NCBI GenBank assembly: GCA_965153355.1 | Contig: OZ231126.1 | Coordinates: 37,386,001-37,450,000, forward strand | DNA: 64,000 nt | Reading direction: 5' to 3' | Source of the DNA: Flaccisagitta enflata | Taxonomy: Eukaryota; Chaetognatha; Sagittoidea; Aphragmophora | Shown here: positions 29,600 through 40,439 of the stretch, in pieces | How positions within the stretch are numbered: position 1 is the stretch's first letter | Layout of the letters: each line of letters opens with the position of its first letter | Program-made: the position numbers and the translations under genes | Notes under the pieces: model-generated | Database searches by the model: none | What the model was told of the DNA's origin: nothing | Seen by the model: the letters and a program-made list of their open reading frames with translations, nothing else

Positions 29600-31170
29600 A
29601 ATTTTCCATAGAGATTGGGCCCTTGCCATGCAAAAGGAATAAGAAAAGTGATTGGAAACAATGTTTTATTCTTATGCTCAAATTGTGCCCATTCTATTAC
29701 GCGCTTGCAAAGGGGCAGAGGACGTCATTCGAGTGGGCAGGGGCAGTAGTCTGGGTGGACAGGGCCAGCAATGCTCAGAAATCACTATTCCAGGCGTAAT
29801 TCACGACTTTCAATAACTAACGACACCTATGAAGAAATCCTCTTTCATAATCTTGAAGCAAGCAGCAAGTTAACGCTAACCGGTAAACAGGGGGTGTGAT
29901 TGAACTTCCCATGATTTCGTCTGAACTGCGGGGAAGTAGACAGGATTTCGGGGTTCATGATCATGAACCTTCCAAAATAAGCAAGAATTAGATTCAACAA
30001 TTCATAGGAACCGGTGCAACTACTTGCCTCAGCTTTAGCTATGTTTGAAAAGAAGAAATATGTTTTTTGGTTGATGAGTTAAATAGCTAACTGCATCATC
30101 ACAAGATTTAGAGGATTTGCTTCATCCAATTACTACACGAAAATGGAAGAGAACTATAATTTGTTATTTTCCTGTGAAAGTCAACCTAAATTCTTAGTAT
30201 TTCTAATTGATTTCTGGTTTGGATGGTGGCACTGCATTATGCATATGAGCATTTATAAAAGGGGGTTAAACTGCTTGCCGGGAGTAAAGGGTGATCAGGC
30301 AAATGTGGTTATGTTCAGGAATCTTTGCAGGTCCGCCTGCTTGACTAGTTGTGGACACGTAGTTCTACAGGAGGTTTTGACCGTCAGGCGGTCCGTTGAT
30401 CCGTCCGTCCGCCCGTCCGTGGGTCATGCTCGAGTTTGAAAGCGTGAAGACGCGCATTCACGACTCTGTAGTTGGGAGTGTGCGTGGCATGGGGAGGGTA
30501 TGGATGGGGGTTGTACGCGCCTGCTCAGTGCTTACCTGATCACTGCCCCCGCCCCAAAAGCAATTATGACAATCTTGACTGATACGATCCCATGCACCTG
30601 CTTTTTCTGTTGCTCCAAGAAACGATGTACAAAAGCATATGAAATTTCTACTACATTAGAGTTGGTTTTAACACTATTTCGGGTTATGTTGCGGTTTCGT
30701 ATAGACTGTTTACTTCATGGATATATTCTGCCCCTGCTCAGAATTCTTCTTCTTTATCACGCCGCACCGTGTATTAGCTTTTTAGCAAATAGTCCAACTG
30801 TCGGTTCCTCCAATCTCTCTTTTCAAAATTCGCACGAAAGAACCATTTCAACTGTCATGTCCATCCTTCAAACACGTCAACTCTGGCATGAAGTCATTCA
30901 TTTGCTCTGGCTATTGTTGTACCAAAATCATTGTTTGGTCCAGACAGTCGTGTCAAGGTGTCCCCGAGTCATTGACATACAATCAACTGCACCTTTCGAC
31001 CAAAGAATTGGCGATGTCCTCTGAGGCATCTCATCTTTCCTAGATCCCGCGATGCCGAATCGGGAATTCAATTGTTTGATCATGAATTGAGAAGAAAATT
31101 GAAAATGAGCGCGAATTACCAACGCCTGTTCTTCAGGTTGGTTGTTCGGTCAGTCATTAAGATTTGTCTA
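29600..31170. other. Non-coding, with a TAR-like fragment
   Basis: TAR-like words lie at 29700-29775 (GTGGGCAGGGGCAGT) and 30355-30475 (GTTCTACAGGAGG, GTCCGTCCGCCCGTCCG, GTCATGCTCGAG, CACGACTCTG). A 174-codon plus frame at 30500-31024 shows no recognisable domain and partly overlaps repeat sequence, so I do not call it. Confidence 0.5.
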
Positions 31171-31174
31171 TCCT

Positions 31175-31600
<426 letters not shown>

Positions 31601-31611
31601 TGCCTATGGGA

Positions 31612-32243
31612 AATCGAAAGAGTAGGAAATCAAAACAACCAGTATCCGAGCTGAACTGCCTCCAGACACATATTCTGCATCTGCTTAAAAGGCCCAAATA
31701 AAATCCGAGCTCACGAGCTTCGATCACAGCACCCGGGGTTGCGTGGATTTTCTTCTACGTCCAGGTAAAAAAATCACATCAAATGAAACTTACCTGATTT
31801 GTACTTTGGACCCCGCAGCCCAAGTAAAGCCTATTTTGGCAATACGCCAATACCAGGAAAACGACAAACGAATACGTGCTATCCACGTTAAAAAAAGCCA
31901 CTACCACTACCTCGTATTCTTATATACAATATCGGACTGTCCCAGTGACTCCCGTCCTTGTTCGCTTCCTGTAATTCCCTCCTCACCTCCGCATGTACGA
32001 TTCATATATCTGAGTGTTTTATTTTCTCGCTTTTTTATTCGAAATTGTATATCAGTTGTTTTTTTTCTACCACTTTTCTTTTCGAAACACCTTTTTGTCT
32101 AACCCTCTCTACGCTTCCCTCTCTCTCGAATGCGTCGGTTTTTTCCCTCTTCTGCGGTTTCTTCAATCATTTTGCCTCCTCTTTTTCCTCCTTCCTTTCA
32201 CCAACATCAACGCGTTCTTGTAAGACAGACGGCGGAGAAGTTG
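31612..32243. other. Non-coding, pyrimidine-rich
   Basis: T/C-rich on the plus strand from 31970 to 32215. Overlapping plus frames of 119 and 135 codons carry no domain and are probably chance. Confidence 0.45.
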
Positions 32244-32385
32244 TTAAGAAATTGAGAGTGGATGGACGAGAGATTGGAAGAGTGTTTGAGGACGTCGCCG
32301 TCCTGATGAAACATAGCGTCGGCGCATGGGATGGAGTCGCAGATTGTTGGATACATTCAACGTGAAGTATGCTACGTGCAATATA
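32244..32385 (-). CDS. Candidate last exon, membrane segment and basic tail
   Basis: Acceptor GCAATGTAG|TATATT; 47 codons end at TAA 32246-32244. Joined in phase to the exon at 32651-32489 it gives VSILHVAYFTLNVSNN, a hydrophobic stretch, then a basic stretch LRLHPMRRRYV and a tail rich in Arg and Ser. This loosely resembles TM7 plus helix 8 of a class A receptor, with NVSNN where NPxxY is usual, but the match is weak and I do not assign a family. Both exons have higher GC than their surroundings. Confidence 0.35.
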
Positions 32386-32488
32386 CTACATTGCATTGCA
32401 TACTACATTGCAAATCTAATGAAAGACAAACATTAGTCTAGGCGATTGTAATTACAGGTCTCACTACTTCCTATAGGGACGATTTTAC

Positions 32489-32651
32489 CTGACCATGATG
32501 AGAAAAACAAATGGGTCGTCGGTCACGACTTGTTGCAAGCTCTCTTCCCAAAGCCTGGTGGCGCCGTTCATTATATGCCTCATCGATTTCAGCGTCGACG
32601 TCGGCCGAGCCGAAGTCGCATCGTGGCGCCGACGCCTCAACTTTGTTGCTT
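32489..32651 (-). CDS. Candidate internal exon, basic region and start of a hydrophobic segment
   Basis: Acceptor AATAACAAG|AAGCAA lies behind a pyrimidine-rich stretch (32660-32760 on this strand); donor GGTCAG|GTAAAA. It encodes about 53 residues, beginning with a basic stretch (KLRRRRHD) and ending DDPFVFLIMV. The phase (1 in, 2 out) fits the exon at 32385. The two introns next to it would leave earlier exons at higher coordinates, where I cannot connect any with confidence. Another minus frame and a plus frame are also open here, so this call is tentative. Confidence 0.35.
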
Positions 32652-32796
32652 CTTGTTATTTTTCTACTCTCAATGTAAAGAAAATTGGGAGAAACTACTC
32701 GAGGGAGAACGAAGAGGGAGAAGAGAGAACGGAAAACTCAAGTAAAGGAAAACTTAAAACAAGTTAAAAAAAGAAGCAAATGAAGAAAAAAAATAT

Positions 32797-32998
32797 ATGT
32801 ATATTAGGAAGACGTCGACGACGACGATGAAGACGACGGATCCGAAGACTGCGACGACGATGACGACGATAAAGACGGAGCAGCAGCGCGCCCGCAGTGA
32901 TGATCCGGGCGGCGTCGGCTGCGGCCAACGGCGCCGCTTTTTTCAACTCGCGCTGCCGCAGATTTTTTTGAAGGGGAGCTCGTCGTCCAGCGAATCTC

Positions 32999-33041
<43 letters not shown>
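32797..33041. other. GC-rich GAC-repeat island and (TC)n tract
   Basis: 32810-32900 is rich in GAC/GACGAC on the plus strand; 32900-33000 is unique and GC-rich; (TC)n follows at 33001-33041. Frames are open on both strands (one minus frame would read CSVFIVVIVAVFGSVVFIVV) but none has a convincing donor, so I leave it unassigned. Confidence 0.5.
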
Positions 33042-33045
<4 letters not shown>

Positions 33046-33049
33046 GTTT

Positions 33050-34126
33050 CTCGATTGATAACCACATGCAAATTGAATTTTACCGGGGATAAGACCAAGT
33101 CGAAAGAGAGCAAAGAGGAAAATATAGTAATACACTTATTGCAACTACACGCACTTTAAACATAAAACATTGATTTTAGACGTAAATTCAAACGGATTTT
33201 ACTTTTATTTTGGAGTTTATGCCCCTCCTTACGCTTACAAAATCACGCTGGGAATTTATTTTTGCCGCTTCGATGGGAAATCTAAAAAATAAAAAGATAA
33301 AGAAAAGATAGAAAATATAGATAGAGAGAACAATCAAGATCGCCGATAAAGTTATCGAAACAAAACAATAAAGTGGAGAAGCGTGATTTGTATGGTGCCA
33401 ACGTTTGGATTTCGTTTCAAGATTCAAATTCCGTCATTCCGCTCATTGACCATATCGGCTTCTGCATCGCTGCTAAACGCGATTTAGAGTGCCGTGTATA
33501 GTACGCTGGATTATATACTTACGGCCTTGACAAAATTGCTTTGAAGATTTTTAAACGAACCTTGATTTATTGCTGTTGATACACGCTCCATCGACCTGTC
33601 AAAGAAACATGCCGGGAACCAATTTTTCTTCCGTAATTTTTCCTTCGCAACTCTTCAAGTCACTTCGTCCGTCTGTTCGTCTGTCTGACAGATGTACAGA
33701 CAGTGTCTGTACATCACACATATTAAATCGTCTATATATGACGGTCCTTGAGGTCAAATTAAAGGACTATGGTGCTACCTAAATTGTTTTTGTATTTTCC
33801 TTTTTATGGTTCTTTATTTTCTTCGCTTTTATTTCTATCACGCTTCCTTTTGAACTTTTTGTTATCGACGCGCTTTGTCGTTGCGTCTCATGAACCTAGT
33901 ATCTCTTTCATTGTCAATGATATTTCTAAGGTGTATGCTAAGAGAATTTGCATTTGTCGTTCGTACAACTCTCCAAATTTATTTCTGTGGTATTTGACTG
34001 AATATGAAGTGACCTACGATAGGAAGAGGGAGACCTTACGAAATAAACTTTAAATATGACATTAGTTTTGACACTTTTTTCCTCTCTGTTTCTGCTTTTG
34101 TTATTTTTTCGGCCGCCACTGTGATG
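33050..34126. other. Non-coding, one perfect hairpin
   Basis: A hairpin at 33692-33716 has arms GATGTACAGACA / TCTGTACATC. A minus-strand acceptor-like ..TTTTTTAG followed 43 bases later by GTAAGCG (about 33285-33240) could mark a mini-exon, but nothing confirms it. Confidence 0.45.
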
Positions 34127-34455
34127 AACAAGGCCGGATACATGGCTTGTTAGGCTACCTCAGTGGGTGGGCAGGGGCAGTGGTACAAATTACATGAGGC
34201 CTCTGGAGCATTAAGTTCAGGAGGTGTGACCAAGAAGCTCATCGGTGAATGAATGAATGAATAGACATTTATTGTACAAGCGTAACAAAACAAACATGTA
34301 CAAAGGGACGGTATATGGATTGAACAAAAGTAAAATCCCTCCCCCCCCCCCAAAAGAAAAGAAGCTCATCATCGCCGAAAAACGTACCAACAAACGGACA
34401 AACTGACGGACGGACAAACCAATGATAAAGAATCGCGAAGCAGACAACTGCAACT
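34127..34455 (-). repeat. TAR copy interrupted by a 115-bp insertion
   Basis: The tail end AACAAGGCCGGATACATGGC is at 34127, and the GTGGGTGGGCAGGGGC block follows. The body resumes after the insertion with GGACAAACTGACGGACGGAC, and the head end is at 34455 with an A-run. The element was present before the nested insertion at 34244-34358. Confidence 0.75.
34244..34358 (-). mobile_element. Short 5'-truncated LINE/SINE insertion with 12-bp target duplication
   Basis: It is flanked by perfect direct repeats AAGAAGCTCATC at 34232-34243 and 34359-34370. On the minus strand the insert ends GTACAATAAATGTCTATTC and an (ATTC)n tail, a 3' end like those of CR1/L2-type non-LTR elements. The rest is too short to assign. 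Confidence 0.85.
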
Positions 34456-34617
34456 AAAAAATCAAAACCAACGCGATAAGCGTTTGTGTATTTGAATATA
34501 TTGCCTTCGACATGGCCTCTACTCTCTATCTAATTACAGTGATCTACCACAATAAATGACCCGCCAGCAATGAAAATTTGCCTAAATTAGTAATGCTTTA
34601 GTTACACTAACATTTTT

Positions 34618-34805
34618 AGTTGCGAACACTTAACTCCGTCCATCCATCCGTCTGTTGGTCCATCTGTCGGTCCATCTGTCTGTCCGTAATGCACGAGTTG
34701 AAAAGTGGAAAAACGAGCGTTCTAGATTTTTTGGGCAGCTGTGTTGATGGGGACATATGGTGTGGAAGGGGGTTGGATGCCCCTGCCCAACCGTCCGCAA
34801 CTTTT
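34618..34805 (+). repeat. TAR copy, CGCAACT arm type, with decayed right arm
   Basis: T-run, then AGTTGCGAACACTTAACT (left arm intact, right arm decayed), CCATC/CTGTC body, GTAATGCACGAGTTGAAAAG, GGAAAAACGAGCG, then GCCCCTGCCCAACCGTC and tail arm CGCAACT. The tail arm complements the left arm AGTTGCG. Another head fragment (CAGTCACATGTACGCGACTCTG) follows at 34811. Confidence 0.75.
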
Positions 34806-35056
34806 TTTTTCAGTCACATGTACGCGACTCTGTTACCTGTTATGTTACATGGATGTAGGGGAGCTCCGAAATTTGCCATGTCCACTTAGTATTTCAAGAT
34901 TGAGTTAGGATTAAGACCGGCTTGTCTAAAAACTGAAAACTGTAAAAAAACTAATCTTTTTTATTTTTACATCATTCATGAATGAAAATCTTCCATCTAA
35001 AGGCTTTTTTGTTATATTTCAAGCAAACTGCCAAATTTTCGTCGGTCGGTTAGTTG

Positions 35057-35329
35057 GTCCTCGCACTTCTATAAGAGGTCATGTCCGTCAGTTGGTTGGT
35101 CGGTCTGTCGGTTGGTCGGTTGCTTATGCAAACGTTTAAAACGCTTAAAACGGCCAATTCTGTCGTCTTTCTTCATTACTATCACTTTTCATGCCTCGCC
35201 ACATTCATTTTCATTCATTCATTCATTCACTCATTCATTCATTCATTCATTCATTCATTCATTCAAAACGTTCATTCACAAATTCTTAATCAAGCGAGGC
35301 GCACTTATTGGCCATAACTTGGCCTTGTT
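35057..35329 (+). repeat. TAR copy, long form with internal (ATTC)n
   Basis: It starts TCCTCGCACTTCTATAAGAGG (the left arm is lost), then GGTTGGTCGGTCTGTCGG, GCAAACGTTT.., ATTC repeats (35208-35267), ..CAAGCGAGGCGCACTTATTGGCC and ends TGGCCTTGTT. It is about 90% similar to 38254-38560 by eye. Right arm and tail both carry CGCACT. Confidence 0.85.
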
Positions 35330-35359
35330 AATTCAATACACACTTGGTTTTTAGGGCCG

Positions 35360-35481
35360 ACTGTTACCACGTCCCTGGACGTGGTGGACATGGCGTCCCC
35401 TACATCCATAGCTATGTATGCCACTCCTTTGGTCCGTTGGTTGGTCCGACTAACCCTCATGCCTTGTATCCGGCCTTGTTT
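35360..35481 (+). repeat. TAR fragment, tail end, with a hairpin
   Basis: Contains the perfect hairpin CCACGTCCCTGGACGTGG (about 35370-35387), GTCCGTTGGTTGGTCCG, and the end block CCTTGTATCCGGCCTTGTT. The usual head is absent. Confidence 0.65.
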
Positions 35482-35489
35482 TGGTGTTA

Positions 35490-36105
35490 ACGGGATTTTG
35501 CATAACTGCTTCTGACTAAGTGCTTGGATTATCGTTTTCATCCCTACCCTTGCTCACCTGCTGGCAACTTGGCACTATGTTCCCAGAGGGCGTCACCTCA
35601 AGACAAAAAAAATTAAGCTGGCACTTTTGACCTAAATAAACGGCTGAAACTGGTACAGTTGCCTACCTTGAGCAAGAAAACATATGGTTTTACCTGCGTG
35701 CTTTTGCAAATCCAAAGCCTCTTTTTGCCCCTTAAAGTTAACTACTTCTCGCAAATTAAAATGCGGCAAAAATTGTTTTTTCCATTTCATATGATACTAT
35801 TCTAGACATGAAAAATGGTACTTATGATATGAGGGAGGATGCCAAATCTTTAGCAAAGGTTCAGGATTGATTGAATATGCCATGTGTAAAATTTGGTAAG
35901 CCTGCTCCTAAATTTGTAGGACTTATTAAAAAAAACTCCCAAAATTCCAATCTCAGATGAAAAAAATCTTGTCCATTCAGAGCCTCCAAAATGTTGAACC
36001 TACTGAGTTCAAGCGCGAAAAAATGTCCCTAGATGAATTTTTAGATATTTTTGACATTCTTTAATATCTTTTGACATTTTCAAATATTTTATGTTTTTCA
36101 ACTTT
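35490..36105. other. AT-rich non-coding sequence
   Basis: No gene or repeat recognised. Confidence 0.5.
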
Positions 36106-36109
36106 TTTT

Positions 36110-36350
36110 AGTCGCGTGCTACGCGACTCTATAAGCCTCTTTTCTGTCCGTCGGTCGGTCGGTCCGTCCGTCACTAAGTCGTTTTAAAGGCTTTTTATTG
36201 CGTTTTTCATGTCTCTGAATAGTGGAGAAGAAGATTGGAGTAGTAAGTAGCTGTTTGAAATGTCTTTTTGAAAAAAAATGTTTGTCTGTCTGTCCGCCTG
36301 ACTGTTCTTGAAAGTGCCGACGCACGCGACTTAGGTCTAATGACCTTGTT
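36110..36350 (+). repeat. TAR copy, CGCGACT arm type
   Basis: T-run, AGTCGCGTGCTACGCGACT head, CTATAAGCC, GTCGGTCGGTCGG body, a poorly conserved middle, and tail CGCACGCGACTTAGG ending GACCTTGTT. Confidence 0.85.
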
Positions 36351-36659
36351 CTACCATAGCTGTCACATCTAAGAACATTTTTCTACCATAGCTGTCATCT
36401 CTAGGCACCGGCTTATATTTTTGTCCTGTTATGGTACACTTTCCGATCTAAGTGCATGGGAAGCCATGAATCCGGCATTGATTTTTTTTTATTTCTGTAC
36501 TACCTTAGGCTTAGCCCACATGTAAGCTACATGAACTCTGAATAATCAATAGTCGCAAAAGCGTTAGATCGTCAATAGTACCTGTTGCCCCTATGTGAGT
36601 GTATGTGGGTGTGAGGTATTAGAGGGGCAGTGCCTGAAGGAAGGGATGACCATGCTGCT

Positions 36660-37165
36660 TATTTGAGCTTCAAGGCAGAATTAGGCCCGAGGCTGGAATC
36701 AGCCTGGGAGGTTTGATTGAGCCCTCAAGGCTGACTGAGCAAGGCTGGGATTTAATCTCAAGGCTGGGATTTGAGCCTCAAGGCTGGAATTTGAGCCTCA
36801 AGGCTGGGATTTGAGCCTCAAGGCTGGGTTTTAAGGCATGAGGCAGAGATTTAAGCCTCAAGACTGGGATTTGAGCCTCGAGGCTGGGTTTTAAGGCATG
36901 AGGCAGAGATTTAAGCCTCAAGACTGGGAGTGAGCCTCGAGGCTGGGATTTGAGCTTCGAGGCTGGGATTTGTGCCTGGAGGCTGGGACTTGAGCCTCGA
37001 GGCTGGATTTGAGGTTTGAGGCTGAGGGTTAGGATTTTAGTTTGAGGCTGGGATTTGAGCCTTGAGGCTGGGATTTGAGCTTCGAGGCTGGGATTTGAGC
37101 CTTGAGGCTAGGATTTGGGCCTCGAGAGTCGAGACTAGGATTTGGGCCTCAAGGGGGGGGGGGAC
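36660..37165 (+). repeat. 20-bp minisatellite (GAGGCTGGGATTTGAGCCTC)
   Basis: About 24 units of 19-21 bp, ending in a G-run at 37153-37163 followed directly by a TAR copy at 37215. It is the same family as 19140-20000 and the centre of the foldback at 20608-21565. Confidence 0.9.
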
Positions 37166-37214
37166 GGAGAAGAAGGAGGAGAAATTTCCCCTATGTGTGA
37201 AAGCATCTTTTTTT

Positions 37215-37406
37215 AGTCGCAAGCTACGCGACTCTACACCCTGCTTTGTCGGTCCGTCCGTTGGTCCATTGGTCCATTAACACTTTACTTTTTTGGGGGT
37301 TTTGCGGTCTTTGGCCTCCTTGCTACTGCCCAAATGATCAAGTGACCTCAAAAACAGCCCCTGCCCACCCGCACGCGACTGGGGTAGCCGTGGATCCGGC
37401 CTTGTT
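37215..37406 (+). repeat. TAR copy, full length
   Basis: Head AGTCGCAAGCTACGCGACT after a T-run, GTCGGTCCGTCCGTTGG body, the conserved GCGGTCTTTGGCC and CAAATGATCAAGTGACC blocks, GCCCCTGCCCACCCGC, tail arm ACGCGACT, and end GCCGTGGATCCGGCCTTGTT. It is close to the copies at 7415 and 46770 throughout. Confidence 0.9.
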
Positions 37407-37409
37407 GTC

Positions 37410-38250
37410 ATTTGATTGATTTGGTGTTATAAGAAATGATTTAGACTAAATCCATGTTGAAATCCTCTTTAAATCCATTTGTATCGGATTTCACTGTATT
37501 CCCCCTGGAAATGATTGCTTTTCCCCCTTCTCAAACATCTGTTGAATATCATTTACCTTCGGCCTCCGCTTTTTGCACTTTCTTGTTTTCTTTCTTCTGT
37601 TTTTTTTTAAACCCGCGGAGTCAAAATATTTTGTATGTAAGGATTTTTTTTGTATAAAAAGAAGTATAAAACATAATGTCATATTCTTTTTTCATCTCAC
37701 TTACTTGTCCTTTCGATGAAAAGGATGACATATTTCTCTCCATCAATCTTTTAGATGAGTCCTCGCGTCCCTACAAGAGGATCTGTCCGTCCGTCCGTCT
37801 GTCCATCCGTCGTTCCGTCTTTCCATCACTATGTCGGTTCGTCGGTCCATCCGCATGTTTTTATGTTACTCCCACCGAAACAAGCTAAATATCATATTTT
37901 CAGCTGTTGTTGGCCACGGCGAGATGTGATACTGAAACGAACGATCCATGAACGTGTTTTGAGAGGCCCATTGCATTTAATACTGTTCTGTCAGAAATTC
38001 GGGCAGTCTGTGACTGTCTGCCTGTTCATCCGTCCGTCTCTCAAAGTATCCCACACATTCAGCGGGATAATCGCTTCACGTAGTGACACAGTCCGGAAGC
38101 ATCGTTGCCCGATCGGTCTTGTTATGAGCGTCTCCGCTACTCTAGAGCGGGCCAATATGTACAACACGCATTTCTGATGCGGCATATCTCTGGATGTGTC
38201 TAATTCACTCAGGTGAGTGATGACGCTCGGCTGGTCGCCCTTCAGCCTTT
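37410..38250. other. Non-coding, with a GTCC-rich fragment
   Basis: 37752-37830 (GTCCTCGCGTCCCTACAAGAGG, then GTCCGTCCGTCC) resembles a TAR head region of another arm type. The rest shows no gene. Confidence 0.5.
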
Positions 38251-38253
38251 TTA

Positions 38254-38560
38254 AGTGCGTCCTCGCACTTCTATAAGAGGTCATGTCCGTCGGTCGGTTA
38301 GTTGGTCGGTTGGTTGGTCGGTTGGTCGGTCGGTCACGCAAACGTTTGAAATGCGCAAAACGGCTGATTCTGATGTATTTCTTCATTTCTTTCACCTTTC
38401 ATGCCTCGCCACATTCATTTTCATTCATTCATTCATTCATTCATTCATTCATTCATTCATTCATTCATTCATTCATCAAAAACGTTCATTCATCAAAAAC
38501 GTTCATTCACAAAATCTTAATCAAGCGAGGCGCACTTATTGGCCTTCACTTGGCCTTGTT
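38254..38560 (+). repeat. TAR copy, CGCACT arm type, long form
   Basis: Head AGTGCGTCCTCGCACT after a T-run (stem AGTGCG/CGCACT), TCTATAAGAGG, GGTCGGTTGG body, (ATTC)n at 38418-38475, two CAAAAACGTTCATTC units, then GGCGCACTTATTGGCC (tail arm CGCACT again) and end TGGCCTTGTT. Confidence 0.9.
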
Positions 38561-38728
38561 CCTAATCTGATTCACTTCCACCTTTTAAGAGGGGGAGAAA
38601 AACGACACGAACAACCTTGTTTTGAAATTTCTTCCTTTCTATTCATGCAGTGATAAAGATAAACACCAAAGAGAATGTAATCTGCTTATAAAAAGATAAT
38701 CGCCTACTTGTAAAAACTTTCATCTCCT

Positions 38729-38920
<192 letters not shown>

Positions 38921-39229
38921 ACGCCCCGTGTTAAAAAAGGAGCGAGAAAGAGATTTAAGGAGGTTTTGTTACTTTCTAATTAATGGGTTGTCATCTTTTT
39001 TCTGTCTGTCTCTATCCATTTTCCTGCGTCTCTAACTCTATCCCAGTCTTTTCATTCTCTATCTCTGTCTCTATCTTTTCAACTCTGCCTAATATAATAG
39101 TGCCCTCGAAAAACTTTGGGATCAAGATTAGAAATTAAAGAAAACCGCGCGAAACAGCATCGTTAATTTCTCATTCTTCATATTCTTTTCCGTCTCCTCC
39201 TCAGCCTTCTCCATCTCCTCCTTTTTCTG

Positions 39230-39640
39230 TCTTCTTTTTCTTTTTCTTTTTCTTTTTCTTTTTCTTTTTCTTTTTCTTTTTCTTTTTCTTTTTCTTCTTC
39301 TTCTTCTTCTTCTTCTTCTTCCCCTTCTTCTTCTTCTTCTTCTTCTTCTTCTTCTTCTTCTTCTTCTTCTTCTTCTTCTTCTTCTTCTTCTTCTTCTTCT
39401 TCTTCTCTTCTTCTTCCTCTTCTTCCTCTTTTTTTTTCTTTTTCTTCCTCTTTTCTTTTTCTGTTTCTTTTTCTTTTCTTCTTCTTTTCCTTCTTTTTTT
39501 CTTTTTCCTTTTCCTTTTCCTTTTCTTTTTCTTCTCCTTCTTATTCATTTTCTCGCCCTTTCCTTCTTTAATCTTTTCCTTTTTCTTCCTTTTCTTCCTG
39601 CTCCTCCTTCTCTTCTCTCTCCTCCTCCTCCTCCCCCGCC
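39230..39640 (+). repeat. Pyrimidine tract of TTTTTC, TTC and mixed T/C repeats
   Basis: Starts as a CTTTTT hexamer array (39236-39295), becomes (TTC)n to about 39410, then irregular T/C words. The poly-Lys minus frame is an artefact. Confidence 0.95.
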
Positions 39641-39758
39641 AACACCACCGCCGGCTCCGTCATCAACATCAAGCCGGTCGTGGCCGTCATCTCGACGACA
39701 GCTACGACGGCGAAGCTTTTGATGGCACCGCGGGGAGTGAGGATGTCCAACTTGTCCT
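39568..39758 (-). CDS. Candidate exon-like GC island, unassigned
   Basis: On the minus strand after GATTAG|AGGACA there is an open frame of about 60 codons: LDILTPRGAIKSFAVVAVVE, a further hydrophobic stretch (MTATTGLMLMTEPAVVLAG), then a Glu/Lys-rich run from the adjoining GGA repeats, ending at a stop near 39568. The hydrophobic part is GC-rich and non-repetitive. It could be an exon of a membrane protein, but no donor is clear and I cannot join it to the exons at 32.2-32.65 kb. Confidence 0.2.
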
Positions 39759-39779
39759 CTAATCATTCCACAATAACCA

Positions 39780-40120
39780 TATTGTCCTAGGTTGTCCTTA
39801 AGGTGAACCGGGCAAGAAGGAAATGCCTGGCCCTGGAATCGCCGTCTCAGTTAATGCGGGACATCCTTGAGAAATCTTCGAATCTAGAGGGATAAAAAAA
39901 GGAAACATCAACAACGAAGACCACGACGACACCGGCAAAATTCAAGACCCGTGAAAACTACCTTGAGGAATAAAACATTAGCAAAAACAACATTACTAAC
40001 AGTGAAAACAGAGAAAAAAACGAAAAAAAATCTAAGACAGCTGTTTAAAGAACAAAAACAACAAAAACAATAAAGATAACAACAGTGAAATTAAGATCAA
40101 TTTGATAAAGAATTGAAATC
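39780..40120. other. Non-coding, A-rich
   Basis: ACAACGAAG-like imperfect repeats and A-runs. No gene seen. Confidence 0.5.
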
Positions 40121-40211
<91 letters not shown>

Positions 40212-40270
40212 TCAACAACTTCAACAGTGAAATCATAATCAAATTGATAAAGAATTAAGCACATCCTTTT

Positions 40271-40368
<98 letters not shown>

Positions 40369-40370
40369 CC
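40080..40370 (+). repeat. Duplicated block containing two (AAC)n tracts
   Basis: (AAC)n at 40121-40213 and 40270-40368 are each preceded by a copy of CAGTGAAAT..AT(A/C)AAATTGATAAAGAATT (40084-40115 and 40225-40256). This is a tandem duplication of roughly 140 bp including the microsatellite. Confidence 0.85.
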
Positions 40371-40439
40371 ATATCGTACATCCTAGAAGAGCGGCATTTC
40401 TTGTTCGCCACCGCCGCCTTGTCGTTTTAAAATCTCGTA

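Noticed and set aside
30500-31024. A 174-codon plus frame as a protein
   Set aside because: No domain, no signal of codon bias, and it begins next to TAR-like repeat sequence.
32797-33000. A transmembrane exon in the GC island (CSVFIVVIVAVF frame)
   Set aside because: The frame comes from GAC repeats on the other strand and has no usable donor; another frame on each strand is equally open.
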